NCBI GenBank assembly: GCA_017407365.1
Contig: JAFQWR010000149.1
Span: 1 to 6,046, forward strand
Origin: Clostridia bacterium
Lineage (GTDB): Bacteria; Bacillota; Clostridia; Christensenellales; HGM11417
Direction: 5' to 3'
Length of the DNA: 6,046 bases
This document shows positions 1 to 5,704 of this stretch, in pieces; position 1 is the first letter of the stretch; every line of letters starts with the position of its first letter. A program made the translations under genes and the position numbers. The notes under the pieces were generated by a model. It ran no database searches. It saw only the letters and a list, made by a program, of their open reading frames with translations, and was not told the origin of the DNA.

Positions 1-124
1 GCATTACGAAGGGGTTTTTAACGCCTTCTATGCGGAGGCAACGGAGGCAAAGAAAAAATACGGAGCGCTTTACACAAAGCTTGGCATTGCCGTTGGTGTC
101 CTGCTTTTGATTTTATTGCTGTGA
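1..124 (+). CDS. spoIIIAB: Stage III sporulation protein SpoIIIAB, C-terminal end (partial)
   Basis: Only the last 40 codons are present; the first full codon starts at base 2 and the stop TGA is at 122-124. The visible part is a charged stretch rich in Ala, Glu and Lys (EATEAKKKYGALYTKLG), then a hydrophobic segment ending in LLLILLL. SpoIIIAB proteins typically end this way, with a charged helix and a C-terminal membrane anchor. SpoIIIAB is a small membrane protein of the mother-cell SpoIIIA channel complex; its cytosolic part resembles type II secretion GspF proteins. The tail alone would not identify the protein. The call rests on position directly upstream of spoIIIAC in the invariant spoIIIAA-AH order. 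The stop lies 6 bases before the spoIIIAC start, so the two are probably translationally coupled. Confidence 0.85.
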   Translation, partial: HYEGVFNAFYAEATEAKKKYGALYTKLGIAVGVLLLILLL

Positions 125-130
125 GGGACT

Positions 131-328
131 ATGGAAGTAGAGGTGATTTTCAAAATAGCGGCTATCGGTATTCTCACAGCCGTATGCTGTCAGCTACTGA
201 AAAAGGCGGAGAGAGAGGAGCTTGCCACCCTCACCGGATTAGCGGCGCTTGTGATTGTGTTGACGCTTGTGGTGGATATGGTGGGTAGCTTGTTTGAAAC
301 GTTGAAGGCGTTGTTCTCGCTGTATTGA
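131..328 (+). CDS. spoIIIAC: Stage III sporulation protein SpoIIIAC
   Basis: This 65-residue integral membrane protein has the usual length for SpoIIIAC. It has two hydrophobic helices, about residues 6-22 (IFKIAAIGILTAVCCQL) and 35-60, joined by a short charged loop KKAEREE. The opening pattern and the loop before a second helix (LATLTGLAALVIVL) fit the family, which is homologous to the SpoIIIAC half of SpoIIIAD. It is a polytopic part of the SpoIIIA channel in the mother-cell membrane around the forespore. The ATG at 131 sits just after a GAGGG at 125-127; the spacing is tight, so coupling to the spoIIIAB stop at 122-124 may help initiation. One base separates its stop from the spoIIIAD start. 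Confidence 0.93.
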   Translation: MEVEVIFKIAAIGILTAVCCQLLKKAEREELATLTGLAALVIVLTLVVDMVGSLFETLKALFSLY

Positions 329-329
329 T

Positions 330-716
330 ATGGAAATTGCAAAGATTTGTCTGATTGGGGTGGTGGCTTCTCTTCTTGCTCTGTCGCTACGGCAGTACAA
401 GCCTGACGTTGCGCTGTTGCTCAGTCTTACGGCAGGGGTGATTCTGCTGCTGTATACCGTGGGCTACGTTACCGAGGCGTTCTCTCTTTTTCAGGAGCTG
501 ATTGACGGTACGGGCATTGATCGCGGGGTGATCGGAGCGGTGCTGAAAATAGTGGGAATCGGCTACATTACCGAGTTTTCGTCCAGCGTCTGTGAGGACA
601 GCGGAAATAAAAGCATTGCCGATAAAATTCAGTTTGGCGGAAAGGTGCTGATCATGGTAATCAGCCTTCCGCTTCTGCGCTCTGTTATTTCCATTATTGT
701 GGGGTTGGTGCAATGA
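330..716 (+). CDS. spoIIIAD: Stage III sporulation protein SpoIIIAD
   Basis: The 128-residue membrane protein is close to the family length of about 130. Hydrophobic helices lie at about 4-20, 28-49, 66-80 and 104-126. The strongest family mark is the block KIVGIGYITEFSSSVCEDSG (about 73-92), followed by KSIADKIQFGGK. This conserved region of SpoIIIAD has a Glu in the helix, then Cys-x-Asp and a Gly-Lys ending. It is a core membrane component of the SpoIIIA complex. The ATG follows the spoIIIAC stop by one base and has no good Shine-Dalgarno at normal distance; the nearest GAAGG is about 20 bases upstream. Translation is therefore probably by coupling. The end overlaps spoIIIAE by four bases (ATGA). 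Confidence 0.95.
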   Translation: MEIAKICLIGVVASLLALSLRQYKPDVALLLSLTAGVILLLYTVGYVTEAFSLFQELIDGTGIDRGVIGAVLKIVGIGYITEFSSSVCEDSGNKSIADKIQFGGKVLIMVISLPLLRSVISIIVGLVQ

Positions 717-1876
717 AAAAAAGGCTATATATTGCGGCGGTTTTGCTTTTTGCGGTGCTTCCCCTTTTTTGCGGCGCTTCAGCAGAGGAGCAGTTGCAGG
801 AGGAGATTGCCTCTCAGCTCGAGGCGTTGGATTATTCCTTATTTGACGAATTTTTGCAGGAGCTGGATGATAACACGGCAGGCTTGTTTCAAAGCAAAGG
901 CTTTGCGGAAATTGTGCTGGAAATTACCAATGGCGGAGGTCTGGACGGCAACGCCTTTATTTCTGCCTTGCTTTCGTATCTGGGCGGAGAGGTGCTTGCC
1001 TTTGTGCCTATGCTCGTCAGCGTGATAATCATTGCTCTGCTTTCGGGGATACTGACGGGCATCAAAAGCAGATTTCTTGCACGTGCTACAGGTCAGACGG
1101 TGCATTTTGTGTGCTACCTTGCCATCGTGCTTGTGGTAATCAGCCTGCTTGTTCCGCTTACAAAAATGACACAGCGTACGGTGGAGCTGATGCGCAAGCT
1201 GATGCACGTGCTGTTTCCTCTTGTGCTTACCCTGATGACGGCGGCGGGCGGAGCTACGAGCGGCAAGCTGTTTCAGCCGCTATCTGCCGTGCTGAGCGAG
1301 GGCGTTTGCGAGGTGCTTTGCGCCGTGGTGCTTCCGCTGTTTGTAACCGTCACCGTGCTGTCGGTGGTGTCAAACCTCTCGGGTGCGTTGAGTCTATCCA
1401 AGATGATTGATTTTTGCAAAAGCACAGCGCTTTGGGTAAACGGCATTTGCTTTACGGTGTTTTTTGCTTTTCTTTCGGTGCAGGGAATCTCTGCGGCGAG
1501 CTACGACGGCATAACGGTGCGTGCGGCAAAATACGCAATCGGAAATTCCATTCCCATCGTTGGCGGCTATATCCGCGAGGGCTTTGACCTGATTTTAGGC
1601 AGCTGTGTGTTGATAAAAAATGCGGTAGGTGTGTTTGGACTGATTCTTGTGCTTTGCATTGTAATTATACCCGTTTTGCGTATTGCTGTGTTTTCGCTTT
1701 CCTTAAAGCTCACCGCGGGTATTTGTGAGCCTCTCAGCGATAGTAAAATTGCAAGCTTTATCAGCACGGTGGCAAACAATCTTTCTTTGTTGATTGCGGT
1801 AATTGTAGGAATCGCTATGATGTTTTTTTTGATTGTTATGCTGTTTATCGTATCCTCTAATGCGGCGTTGGGGTAG
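713..1876 (+). CDS. spoIIIAE: Stage III sporulation protein SpoIIIAE, polytopic channel component
   Basis: The product is 387 residues, near the 399 of the Bacillus subtilis protein. It begins with a signal-peptide-like region: MKKR, a hydrophobic core to about 20, and a likely cleavage after GASA at about 24. An acidic extracytoplasmic segment (25-92) follows, then seven or eight membrane segments at about 93-115, 132-150, 164-180, 198-222, 239-260, 298-320 and 355-382. The conserved SpoIIIAE block AKYAIGNSIPIVGGYIREG is at 272-290, followed by LILGSCVLIKNAVG and later AGICEPLSDSKI. It is the largest membrane subunit of the mother-cell channel and, by family knowledge, is needed for late forespore gene expression. 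The ATG at 713 overlaps the spoIIIAD stop, which favours coupled translation. No frame damage is visible. Confidence 0.96.
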   Translation: MKKRLYIAAVLLFAVLPLFCGASAEEQLQEEIASQLEALDYSLFDEFLQELDDNTAGLFQSKGFAEIVLEITNGGGLDGNAFISALLSYLGGEVLAFVPMLVSVIIIALLSGILTGIKSRFLARATGQTVHFVCYLAIVLVVISLLVPLTKMTQRTVELMRKLMHVLFPLVLTLMTAAGGATSGKLFQPLSAVLSEGVCEVLCAVVLPLFVTVTVLSVVSNLSGALSLSKMIDFCKSTALWVNGICFTVFFAFLSVQGISAASYDGITVRAAKYAIGNSIPIVGGYIREGFDLILGSCVLIKNAVGVFGLILVLCIVIIPVLRIAVFSLSLKLTAGICEPLSDSKIASFISTVANNLSLLIAVIVGIAMMFFLIVMLFIVSSNAALG

Positions 1877-1879
1877 TGT

Positions 1880-2335
1880 ATGAGTGTGCTTTCGGAATGG
1901 ATTGTAACGGTGGCAGGAGCGGTGGTGTTGATGCACGCTCTTGAAATCCTGATGCCGGACGGCGAAATGGCACGTTATGTAAGAGGCGTGCTTGCCGTTG
2001 TGTGTATGTTTGTGATTATCGCTCCGCTTCCCTCCCTTTTCCGACAGGAAATCAGCTGGGATATGCTGATGGGAGAGGACGGCGTGTATCAAACGGACGG
2101 GGATTTTTTGGATATCATTCATCAAAGCCGTGCGGATGTGCGTGCAGATGCATTGGAAAAGGAGCTCAGTGCGCTGGGCTATCACACGGAAATAACGCTT
2201 TCTGCGGCGGCGGGAGAATCGCATTTGCTGTTTGCGGAGATTGTAGTGCGAACTGCGCATACGGAAAAGGAGGAAATTACTGCCTATATTGCGCAGGCGC
2301 TTTCGGTAGAAAAGGAGTTGATACGCTATGGCTGA
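1880..2335 (+). CDS. spoIIIAF: Stage III sporulation protein SpoIIIAF
   Basis: The product is 151 residues, clearly shorter than the roughly 206 of B. subtilis SpoIIIAF, but of the usual layout. There are two N-terminal membrane helices (about 7-24 and 34-53) joined by LMPDGEMARYV, the family's conserved loop. A soluble part from about 75 to 151 then ends in AYIAQALSVEKELIRYG. That soluble part corresponds to the ring-building-motif domain shared by SpoIIIAF, AG and AH, which stack into rings between the two membranes. The missing length appears to lie in the linker and the start of this domain; the helices and the final strand and helix look intact. The gene starts three bases after the spoIIIAE stop with only a weak GGGG upstream, and its last eight bases overlap spoIIIAG. 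Confidence 0.94.
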   Translation: MSVLSEWIVTVAGAVVLMHALEILMPDGEMARYVRGVLAVVCMFVIIAPLPSLFRQEISWDMLMGEDGVYQTDGDFLDIIHQSRADVRADALEKELSALGYHTEITLSAAAGESHLLFAEIVVRTAHTEKEEITAYIAQALSVEKELIRYG

Positions 2336-2822
2336 GGGAGAAAAGAAGGGCTTTTTGGCACGGTTTGCCAAAATAAAGCACGTGGAATGGGTGATACTTG
2401 CCGTGTTCCTTGCTGTAATTCTGCTGATTTTTTTGGGGAATTTCACAGAAAACGAGGGGGAAGAGGAGAGCGCGGATGCTCTTTTGCAATACACGGAGGC
2501 GCTGGAAAAAAGGCTTGCGCAAACGCTTTCGTCTGTGACGGGAGCAGGACGGGTGCGGGTGATGGTGCATCTGGAAAGCGGAGTGGAAATTGTACCTGCC
2601 GTAAAAACGGAAACAGAGGGGGATCGCTCGGTTACAACCGTGCTTACTGTGGGCGGTAAGCCGATGATTCTGCGTGAAATACAGCCCCGTATCAAGGGGG
2701 TGATCGTGGTGGCGGAGGGTGCGGAAAACGCCACGGTAAAGGTGAATCTGCTTCGTGCGGTTGCAACGCTGACGGGGGTGTCGGTAGATGCCGTTCAGGT
2801 TTTTACCATGCAACCGTCATAA
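2328..2822 (+). CDS. spoIIIAG: Stage III sporulation protein SpoIIIAG, ring-forming subunit
   Basis: The product has 164 residues against about 229 in B. subtilis. A short charged N-terminus precedes one membrane helix (about 20-37, WVILAVFLAVILLIFLG) and an acidic linker. The ring-building domain follows in two halves: about 51-84 (helix, then VTGAGRVRVMVHLE) and 119-164 (QPRIKGVIVVAEGAENATVK, then LLRAVATLTGV and DAVQVF). Between them lies the insertion that forms the beta-triangle of the SpoIIIAG ring, here only about 35 residues and shorter than the Bacillus one as I recall it. SpoIIIAG makes the large 30-mer ring of the mother-cell channel. A clear AAGGAG at 2312-2317, inside the end of spoIIIAF, supports the ATG at 2328. 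Glycine codons are mostly GGA or GGG (9 of 13). Confidence 0.95.
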   Translation: MAEGEKKGFLARFAKIKHVEWVILAVFLAVILLIFLGNFTENEGEEESADALLQYTEALEKRLAQTLSSVTGAGRVRVMVHLESGVEIVPAVKTETEGDRSVTTVLTVGGKPMILREIQPRIKGVIVVAEGAENATVKVNLLRAVATLTGVSVDAVQVFTMQPS

Positions 2823-2845
2823 TCAAAAGGCTACGCTCATAAAAT
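2817..2845 (+). promoter_or_regulatory. Candidate sigma-E promoter for spoIIIAH
   Basis: The -35-like TCATAAT (2817-2823) matches six of seven positions of the sigma-E consensus KMATATT. The -10-like CATAAAAT (2838-2845) matches CATACANT at all specified positions but one. They are separated by 14 bases, within the 13-15 usual for sigma-E. The site straddles the spoIIIAG stop and lies in the only sizeable gap of the operon. Transcription would begin near 2852, about 30 bases before the spoIIIAH ATG. An internal promoter in the spoIIIA locus is, to my knowledge, reported for B. subtilis, so the idea has precedent. The match was found by eye and could be chance in an AT-rich gap. Confidence 0.5.
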
Positions 2846-2882
2846 AAAACAGTACAAACCAAATCGCAGGGAGGATTGCGTT

Positions 2883-3374
2883 ATGTTAACAAGAAAAAAG
2901 AAGGCTCTTATTTTAGCCGGTATGTTCGTGCTTTTAGTGGCTACCGCCGTGCTGAACTACTTTATCAATGTCAAAGCAAACGACGGCGATGAGGACGATG
3001 CTTCTGCCGTGTTTGCCTCCACCAGCTTCTTCACGGGCTATCGCACCAACCGTCAGTCTACCCGCAGTGCAGAGCTGCTCATTTTAGAGGAGATTCTTGC
3101 GACCACCTCCGCAGAATACGCCGAAAGCCGTGAGCAGGCTATGGCAGAAAAGCTTGCCATTGTAAAGCGTATGGAAATGGAGATGGAGCTGGAAAGCCTG
3201 TTGCTTGCCAAGGGCTACGAGGACGTTGTGGTTTCCCTCGGCTCGCAGAGCGAAAACTGTAACGTTATGGTCAAGGCTCAGTCGCTCACCGCGCAGGATT
3301 CTGCCATTATCTATACCGTTGTATTTGAGCAGGCGGCAATTGACCCCGAAAACGTGTATGTAATTACCGTGTAA
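2883..3374 (+). CDS. spoIIIAH: Stage III sporulation protein SpoIIIAH
   Basis: The 163-residue protein is shorter than the B. subtilis protein (218). A basic start (MLTRKKK) leads into one membrane helix (about 8-29). An acidic linker (DGDEDD) follows, then a helix rich in Glu, Ala and Met (about 60-108), and a C-terminal ring-building domain (about 100-163) with KGYEDVVVSLGSQSENCNV and ENVYVITV. This domain is related to YscJ/FliF ring proteins. In known spore formers SpoIIIAH reaches into the intermembrane space and binds forespore SpoIIQ, closing the channel. The ATG at 2883 is supported by AGGGAGG at 2868-2874. Unlike the rest of the operon it has a 60 bp upstream gap, its own candidate promoter, and different codon use: no GGA or GGG glycine codons (0 of 5), and only 3 of 21 alanines as GCG. 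Confidence 0.95.
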   Translation: MLTRKKKALILAGMFVLLVATAVLNYFINVKANDGDEDDASAVFASTSFFTGYRTNRQSTRSAELLILEEILATTSAEYAESREQAMAEKLAIVKRMEMEMELESLLLAKGYEDVVVSLGSQSENCNVMVKAQSLTAQDSAIIYTVVFEQAAIDPENVYVITV

Positions 3375-3426
3375 GCCATTGAAATGCAAAAAGCCGTCTG
3401 CCTGAAAAATAGCAGTATGAAAATGC

Positions 3427-3455
3427 TTTACAAGGCGGGGAAAATATGGTATAAT
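3427..3455 (+). promoter_or_regulatory. Strong sigma-A promoter with extended -10
   Basis: TTTACA (3427-3432) and a perfect TATAAT (3450-3455) are separated by exactly 17 bases. TGG directly before the -10 gives the extended form TGnTATAAT. A-rich stretches upstream (3404-3409, 3420-3423) could act as a weak UP element. Transcription should start near 3462. This is the best vegetative promoter in the window. It points at the structured leader or small RNA and, through it, at the TM1266-ABC operon. No promoter is visible between the terminator and the TM1266 start. Confidence 0.85.
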
Positions 3456-3461
3456 AAGGTT

Positions 3462-3652
3462 ACTGAATCGATGACACGTTCGGAGAGGTAAGTGCTTTAT
3501 TTCCTAAGGTTTTCCCGGTTGCCCGGTCTTTTTCGGGGCAGTGCGGCAAGGCTTCATTTTTTTGATTTGCGCACTTTTTTGTGCGTGCTTCAACCAATGA
3601 ATTTTTACGGAAAATTGCACCGTTTCCTTTTCGGAAGCGGTGTTTTTGTTTT
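3462..3652 (+). ncRNA. Structured untranslated RNA: attenuator-type leader or 6S-like small RNA, class unknown
   Basis: The segment between a strong promoter and a strong terminator would give an RNA of about 190 nt. Its 5' part can pair with its 3' part: 3479-3488 with 3626-3635 (ten pairs, three of them G-U), then 3490-3491 with 3623-3624 and 3492-3495 with 3617-3620. ACAC 3474-3477 can also pair with GUGU 3640-3643. Inside lies an irregular apical arm, 3506-3525 with 3534-3554, of about 19 pairs broken by single mismatches and bulges. A small hairpin, 3569-3574 with 3581-3586, has a six-U loop. A closing stem, an open middle and an irregular arm resemble 6S RNA in outline and length. The closing stem excludes the terminator hairpin, which equally suits a riboswitch-like attenuator. 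Pairings were found by hand and the exact 5' end is inferred. Confidence 0.55.
3617..3652 (+). terminator. Rho-independent terminator
   Basis: A ten-pair stem, CACCGTTTCC (3618-3627) with GGAAGCGGTG (3633-3642), has one G-U pair and a five-base loop TTTTC. It can be extended by G3617-U3643 and is followed by TTTTTGTTTT (3643-3652). It ends the transcript from the promoter at 3427-3455 and lies 27 bases before the TM1266 gene, so downstream expression needs read-through or antitermination. It may also catch transcripts leaving spoIIIAH, as no terminator is visible right after that gene. Confidence 0.88.
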
Positions 3653-3679
3653 AGCGAAAACGAAGTGAGGTAAAACGGT

Positions 3680-3928
3680 ATGAAGTTTGGCGTTATCGGT
3701 ATTGTCATAACAGACCGCAGCAAAGCGGCTGAGGTGCAGAATATCCTTTCGCAATTTGCAGACGTTATTCTTGGGCGTATGGGTATTCCCGATCAGGGAA
3801 CGGGTGCATCCGTCATCAGTCTGATTGTCCGTGGCTCAAACGAATCGCTTTCCGCACTTACGGGCAAGCTTGGCAGAATCCCTTCCGTCAAAGCGAAAAC
3901 GGCTGTAACCGACGTGGCACTTTCGTAA
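3680..3928 (+). CDS. TM1266-family small protein, putative iron-only hydrogenase system regulator
   Basis: The 82-residue soluble protein has the usual length of the family. It opens with the typical FGVIGIVITDRSKAAEVQNI, followed by LGRMGIPDQGTGASVISLIV (51 residues or so into the protein at its end) and LTGKLGRIPSVKAKTAV near the C-terminus. TM1266-type proteins adopt a small ferredoxin-like (ACT or NikR C-terminal-like) fold. They carry the name 'iron-only hydrogenase system putative regulator' because their genes often lie beside hydrogenase maturation genes. No DNA-binding domain is present, and ligand and mechanism are not established. The ATG is preceded by GAGG at 3667-3670, nine bases away. 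The next gene follows after 25 bases on the same strand, so it is probably the first gene of the transporter operon. Confidence 0.85.
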   Translation: MKFGVIGIVITDRSKAAEVQNILSQFADVILGRMGIPDQGTGASVISLIVRGSNESLSALTGKLGRIPSVKAKTAVTDVALS

Positions 3929-3953
3929 GAAAATTTTTAAGGAGAAATACCGT

Positions 3954-4946
3954 ATGAAAAAATTATTACTTTTACTTTTGGCTTTAACTCTTGCTTTTTC
4001 GTTTGCCGGATGTCAGTCCCGCGAAAACGATACGCTCTACGTTGTTGCTCCCGACGGCGCAACTGCATTGGCGCTTTCTGAGCTGTATGCAGAAAAACCC
4101 GATTTCGGTAAGGTGCAGGTGGAATACGCCTTGGCAAACGGCGCCACGGGCATCACGGAAAAAATACTGCAAAATGCTGCTGACGTAGCAATCATGCCCG
4201 TGAATCTTGCGGCAAAGCTGTATGCGCAGGGCGTGAATATCCGTATGGTTTCGCTCACCAACTACGGGCTTTTATACATGGTTGGCATCAACGGCACCGT
4301 TTCCTCGATGGAGGAGCTTGTCGGTAAGGTGGTTTACAATATCGGTAGAGGTGCAACGCCCGACCTTACCCTTCGTTACCTTCTCAATCAGCAGGGCATT
4401 GCCTACGTAGAGGATGCTGAGGGTGTTTCCGCAGATAAGGTTACCCTGCGCTACGTCAGCCAGGGCTCCGAGCTGATCGGAATGCTGGCGCAGGCGAAGG
4501 CAAAGGGCAATGAACTTTACGGTGTGCTGGGCGAGCCTGCCGCAACGCAGGCAACGGCTAAAACAGGCGCAACCACCGTATTCAATATGCAGGAGGAATG
4601 GATGCGTGTCACCGGTAAAAAAACGGCTTTCCCTCAGGCTTGTATGGTCATGCGTGAAAACGTCATCAGAGAGCGCCCCTATTTTACCAAGACCTTCCTT
4701 GAAAAAGCGGCAGAAAGTGCAGAATGGGTAAAAACCAATGCCGCAGCGGCAGGCGAGGCAATGACGGCTATGGGCACTACCTTGAACGTATCGGTGCTGA
4801 ATGAGAATGTAATTGCAAGATGCAATATCGTATGCGTGCCTGCCAAGGAGGCAAAACAGACGGTGATGGAGTATCTGCAGATTCTGTACGATTTCCAACC
4901 TGCGCTCGTAGGCAATCAGCTGCCTGATGACGCATTCTTTGCATGA
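3954..4946 (+). CDS. ABC transporter substrate-binding lipoprotein, NitT/TauT/SsuA-like (substrate unknown)
   Basis: The 330-residue protein starts with a lipoprotein signal: MKK, a leucine-rich core, then FAGC with the lipidated cysteine at residue 20. Phe at -3 is a slight departure from the usual Leu/Val/Ile. The mature part begins with TLYVVAPDGATALALSEL, then NGATGITEKILQNAADVAIM around 62-81 and LTNYGLLYMVGING at 101-114. These fit the periplasmic-binding fold of the NMT1/THI5, TauA and SsuA group. Partner genes of the same importer type follow directly. It would capture a small solute outside the membrane and deliver it to the permease. Substrates of this group include sulfonates, nitrate, bicarbonate and pyrimidine precursors; nothing seen here chooses among them. 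AAGGAG at 3939-3944 is a strong ribosome site. Confidence 0.85.
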   Translation: MKKLLLLLLALTLAFSFAGCQSRENDTLYVVAPDGATALALSELYAEKPDFGKVQVEYALANGATGITEKILQNAADVAIMPVNLAAKLYAQGVNIRMVSLTNYGLLYMVGINGTVSSMEELVGKVVYNIGRGATPDLTLRYLLNQQGIAYVEDAEGVSADKVTLRYVSQGSELIGMLAQAKAKGNELYGVLGEPAATQATAKTGATTVFNMQEEWMRVTGKKTAFPQACMVMRENVIRERPYFTKTFLEKAAESAEWVKTNAAAAGEAMTAMGTTLNVSVLNENVIARCNIVCVPAKEAKQTVMEYLQILYDFQPALVGNQLPDDAFFA

Positions 4947-5704
4947 AGGGCGCTGTAAAAAAAACAGTATTGGATATTGCGTTTCCTGTTGTATCCTTAC
5001 TCATTTTTCTGCTGATCTGGCAGATTGGGGCAAGTATTTATAACATTGAGCTGATTTTGCCCACGCCGATTGCAACCTTTACACGCTTTTTTGCGTTGTT
5101 TGCTGAGGCGGAGTTCTGGGGTGCCTTTTTCGGTACCGTGTTGCGCTCACTGATTGCCTTTGGGATATCCTTTTGTGTTGCTCTTCTGTGCAGTATAATC
5201 GGTGTGCTTGTGCCTGCGGTTCACAAAATGGTGTATCCGTTTGTTGTGATTCTGCGCGCCCTGCCCACAATGAGTGTAATTCTGCTTTCGCTCATCTGGC
5301 TGTCCTCCACCAAAAGCCCCATTCTGATCACCTTTTTGGTGCTGTTTCCCATGATGTACGTGGGCTTTTACGATGCATTAACGGGGGTGGACCCTCAGCT
5401 TATTGAGATGGCGCGGGTGTACGGAGTAAGCAAAAGAGATAGAATCGTTTATCTGTATTTTCCTGCCGTGCTTCGCTCGCTGTTTACCGATGCGCTTTCC
5501 GCACTTACCTTCGGTGTAAAGCTCACGGTTGCGGCAGAGGCGTTGGCGCAAACGGGCGAGAGCCTTGGGCTTCTGATGCAGATTTCCAAATACCATCTGG
5601 ATACGGCAGGGCTTCTGGCGTATACTGTGGCGGCGGTTCTGCTTAGCTATCTGTTTGAGCTTGCGGTCAGGCTGATCAAAAAAACAGTGAGGTTTCCGCT
5701 ATGA
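4943..5704 (+). CDS. ABC transporter permease, SsuC/TauC/ThiX-like
   Basis: The 253-residue membrane protein has the usual family length. About six membrane helices lie near residues 10-30, 65-90, 98-119, 126-146, 180-200 and 224-244. The cytoplasmic coupling loop for the ATPase is recognisable at 155-174 as EMARVYG, then a dozen residues to YFP, matching the EAA-motif layout (E-A-A-x3-G ... P) with Met in place of the first Ala. PTPIATFTRFF near the N-terminus and LRALPTMSVILLSLIW are also typical of the nitrate/sulfonate/taurine permeases. It forms the membrane channel of the importer, likely as a homodimer because no second permease is visible. The ATG overlaps the stop of the binding-protein gene (ATGA), and its own stop overlaps the ATPase start in the same way. 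Confidence 0.9.
   Translation: MKGAVKKTVLDIAFPVVSLLIFLLIWQIGASIYNIELILPTPIATFTRFFALFAEAEFWGAFFGTVLRSLIAFGISFCVALLCSIIGVLVPAVHKMVYPFVVILRALPTMSVILLSLIWLSSTKSPILITFLVLFPMMYVGFYDALTGVDPQLIEMARVYGVSKRDRIVYLYFPAVLRSLFTDALSALTFGVKLTVAAEALAQTGESLGLLMQISKYHLDTAGLLAYTVAAVLLSYLFELAVRLIKKTVRFPL

Noticed and set aside
1703..2734. A 343-codon open frame on the minus strand.
   Set aside because: It lies wholly opposite spoIIIAE, spoIIIAF and spoIIIAG, all strong family matches. Its product is unusually rich in Ser, Arg and His with no recognisable domain, so it is a shadow of the coding strand.
3393..3400. GCCGTCTG, the core of the Neisseria DNA uptake sequence.
   Set aside because: It is a single copy in a Clostridia-type genome without the following AA, and an eight-base match is expected by chance.
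3471..3491. A six-codon ORF (MTRSER) near the 5' end of the leader.
   Set aside because: It starts about nine bases from the inferred transcript start with no ribosome site. If translated it would cover the 3479-3488 pairing arm, so it deserves a note but not a gene call.
3462..3652. TPP, cobalamin, SAM, FMN, lysine or T-box leader.
   Set aside because: I looked for their diagnostic conserved stretches by eye and did not find them. This is not a covariance-model search, so distant members are not ruled out.
3597..3668. A 23-codon ORF starting ATG at 3597, running through the terminator and ending at the TM1266 ribosome site.
   Set aside because: There is no Shine-Dalgarno before it, its sequence follows from the terminator and U-tract, and an open run of this length is common by chance. 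No run of one amino acid suggests a classic leader peptide.
4272..4898. A 208-codon open frame on the minus strand.
   Set aside because: It is opposite the binding-protein gene, rich in Cys and His in no motif order, and has no family resemblance.
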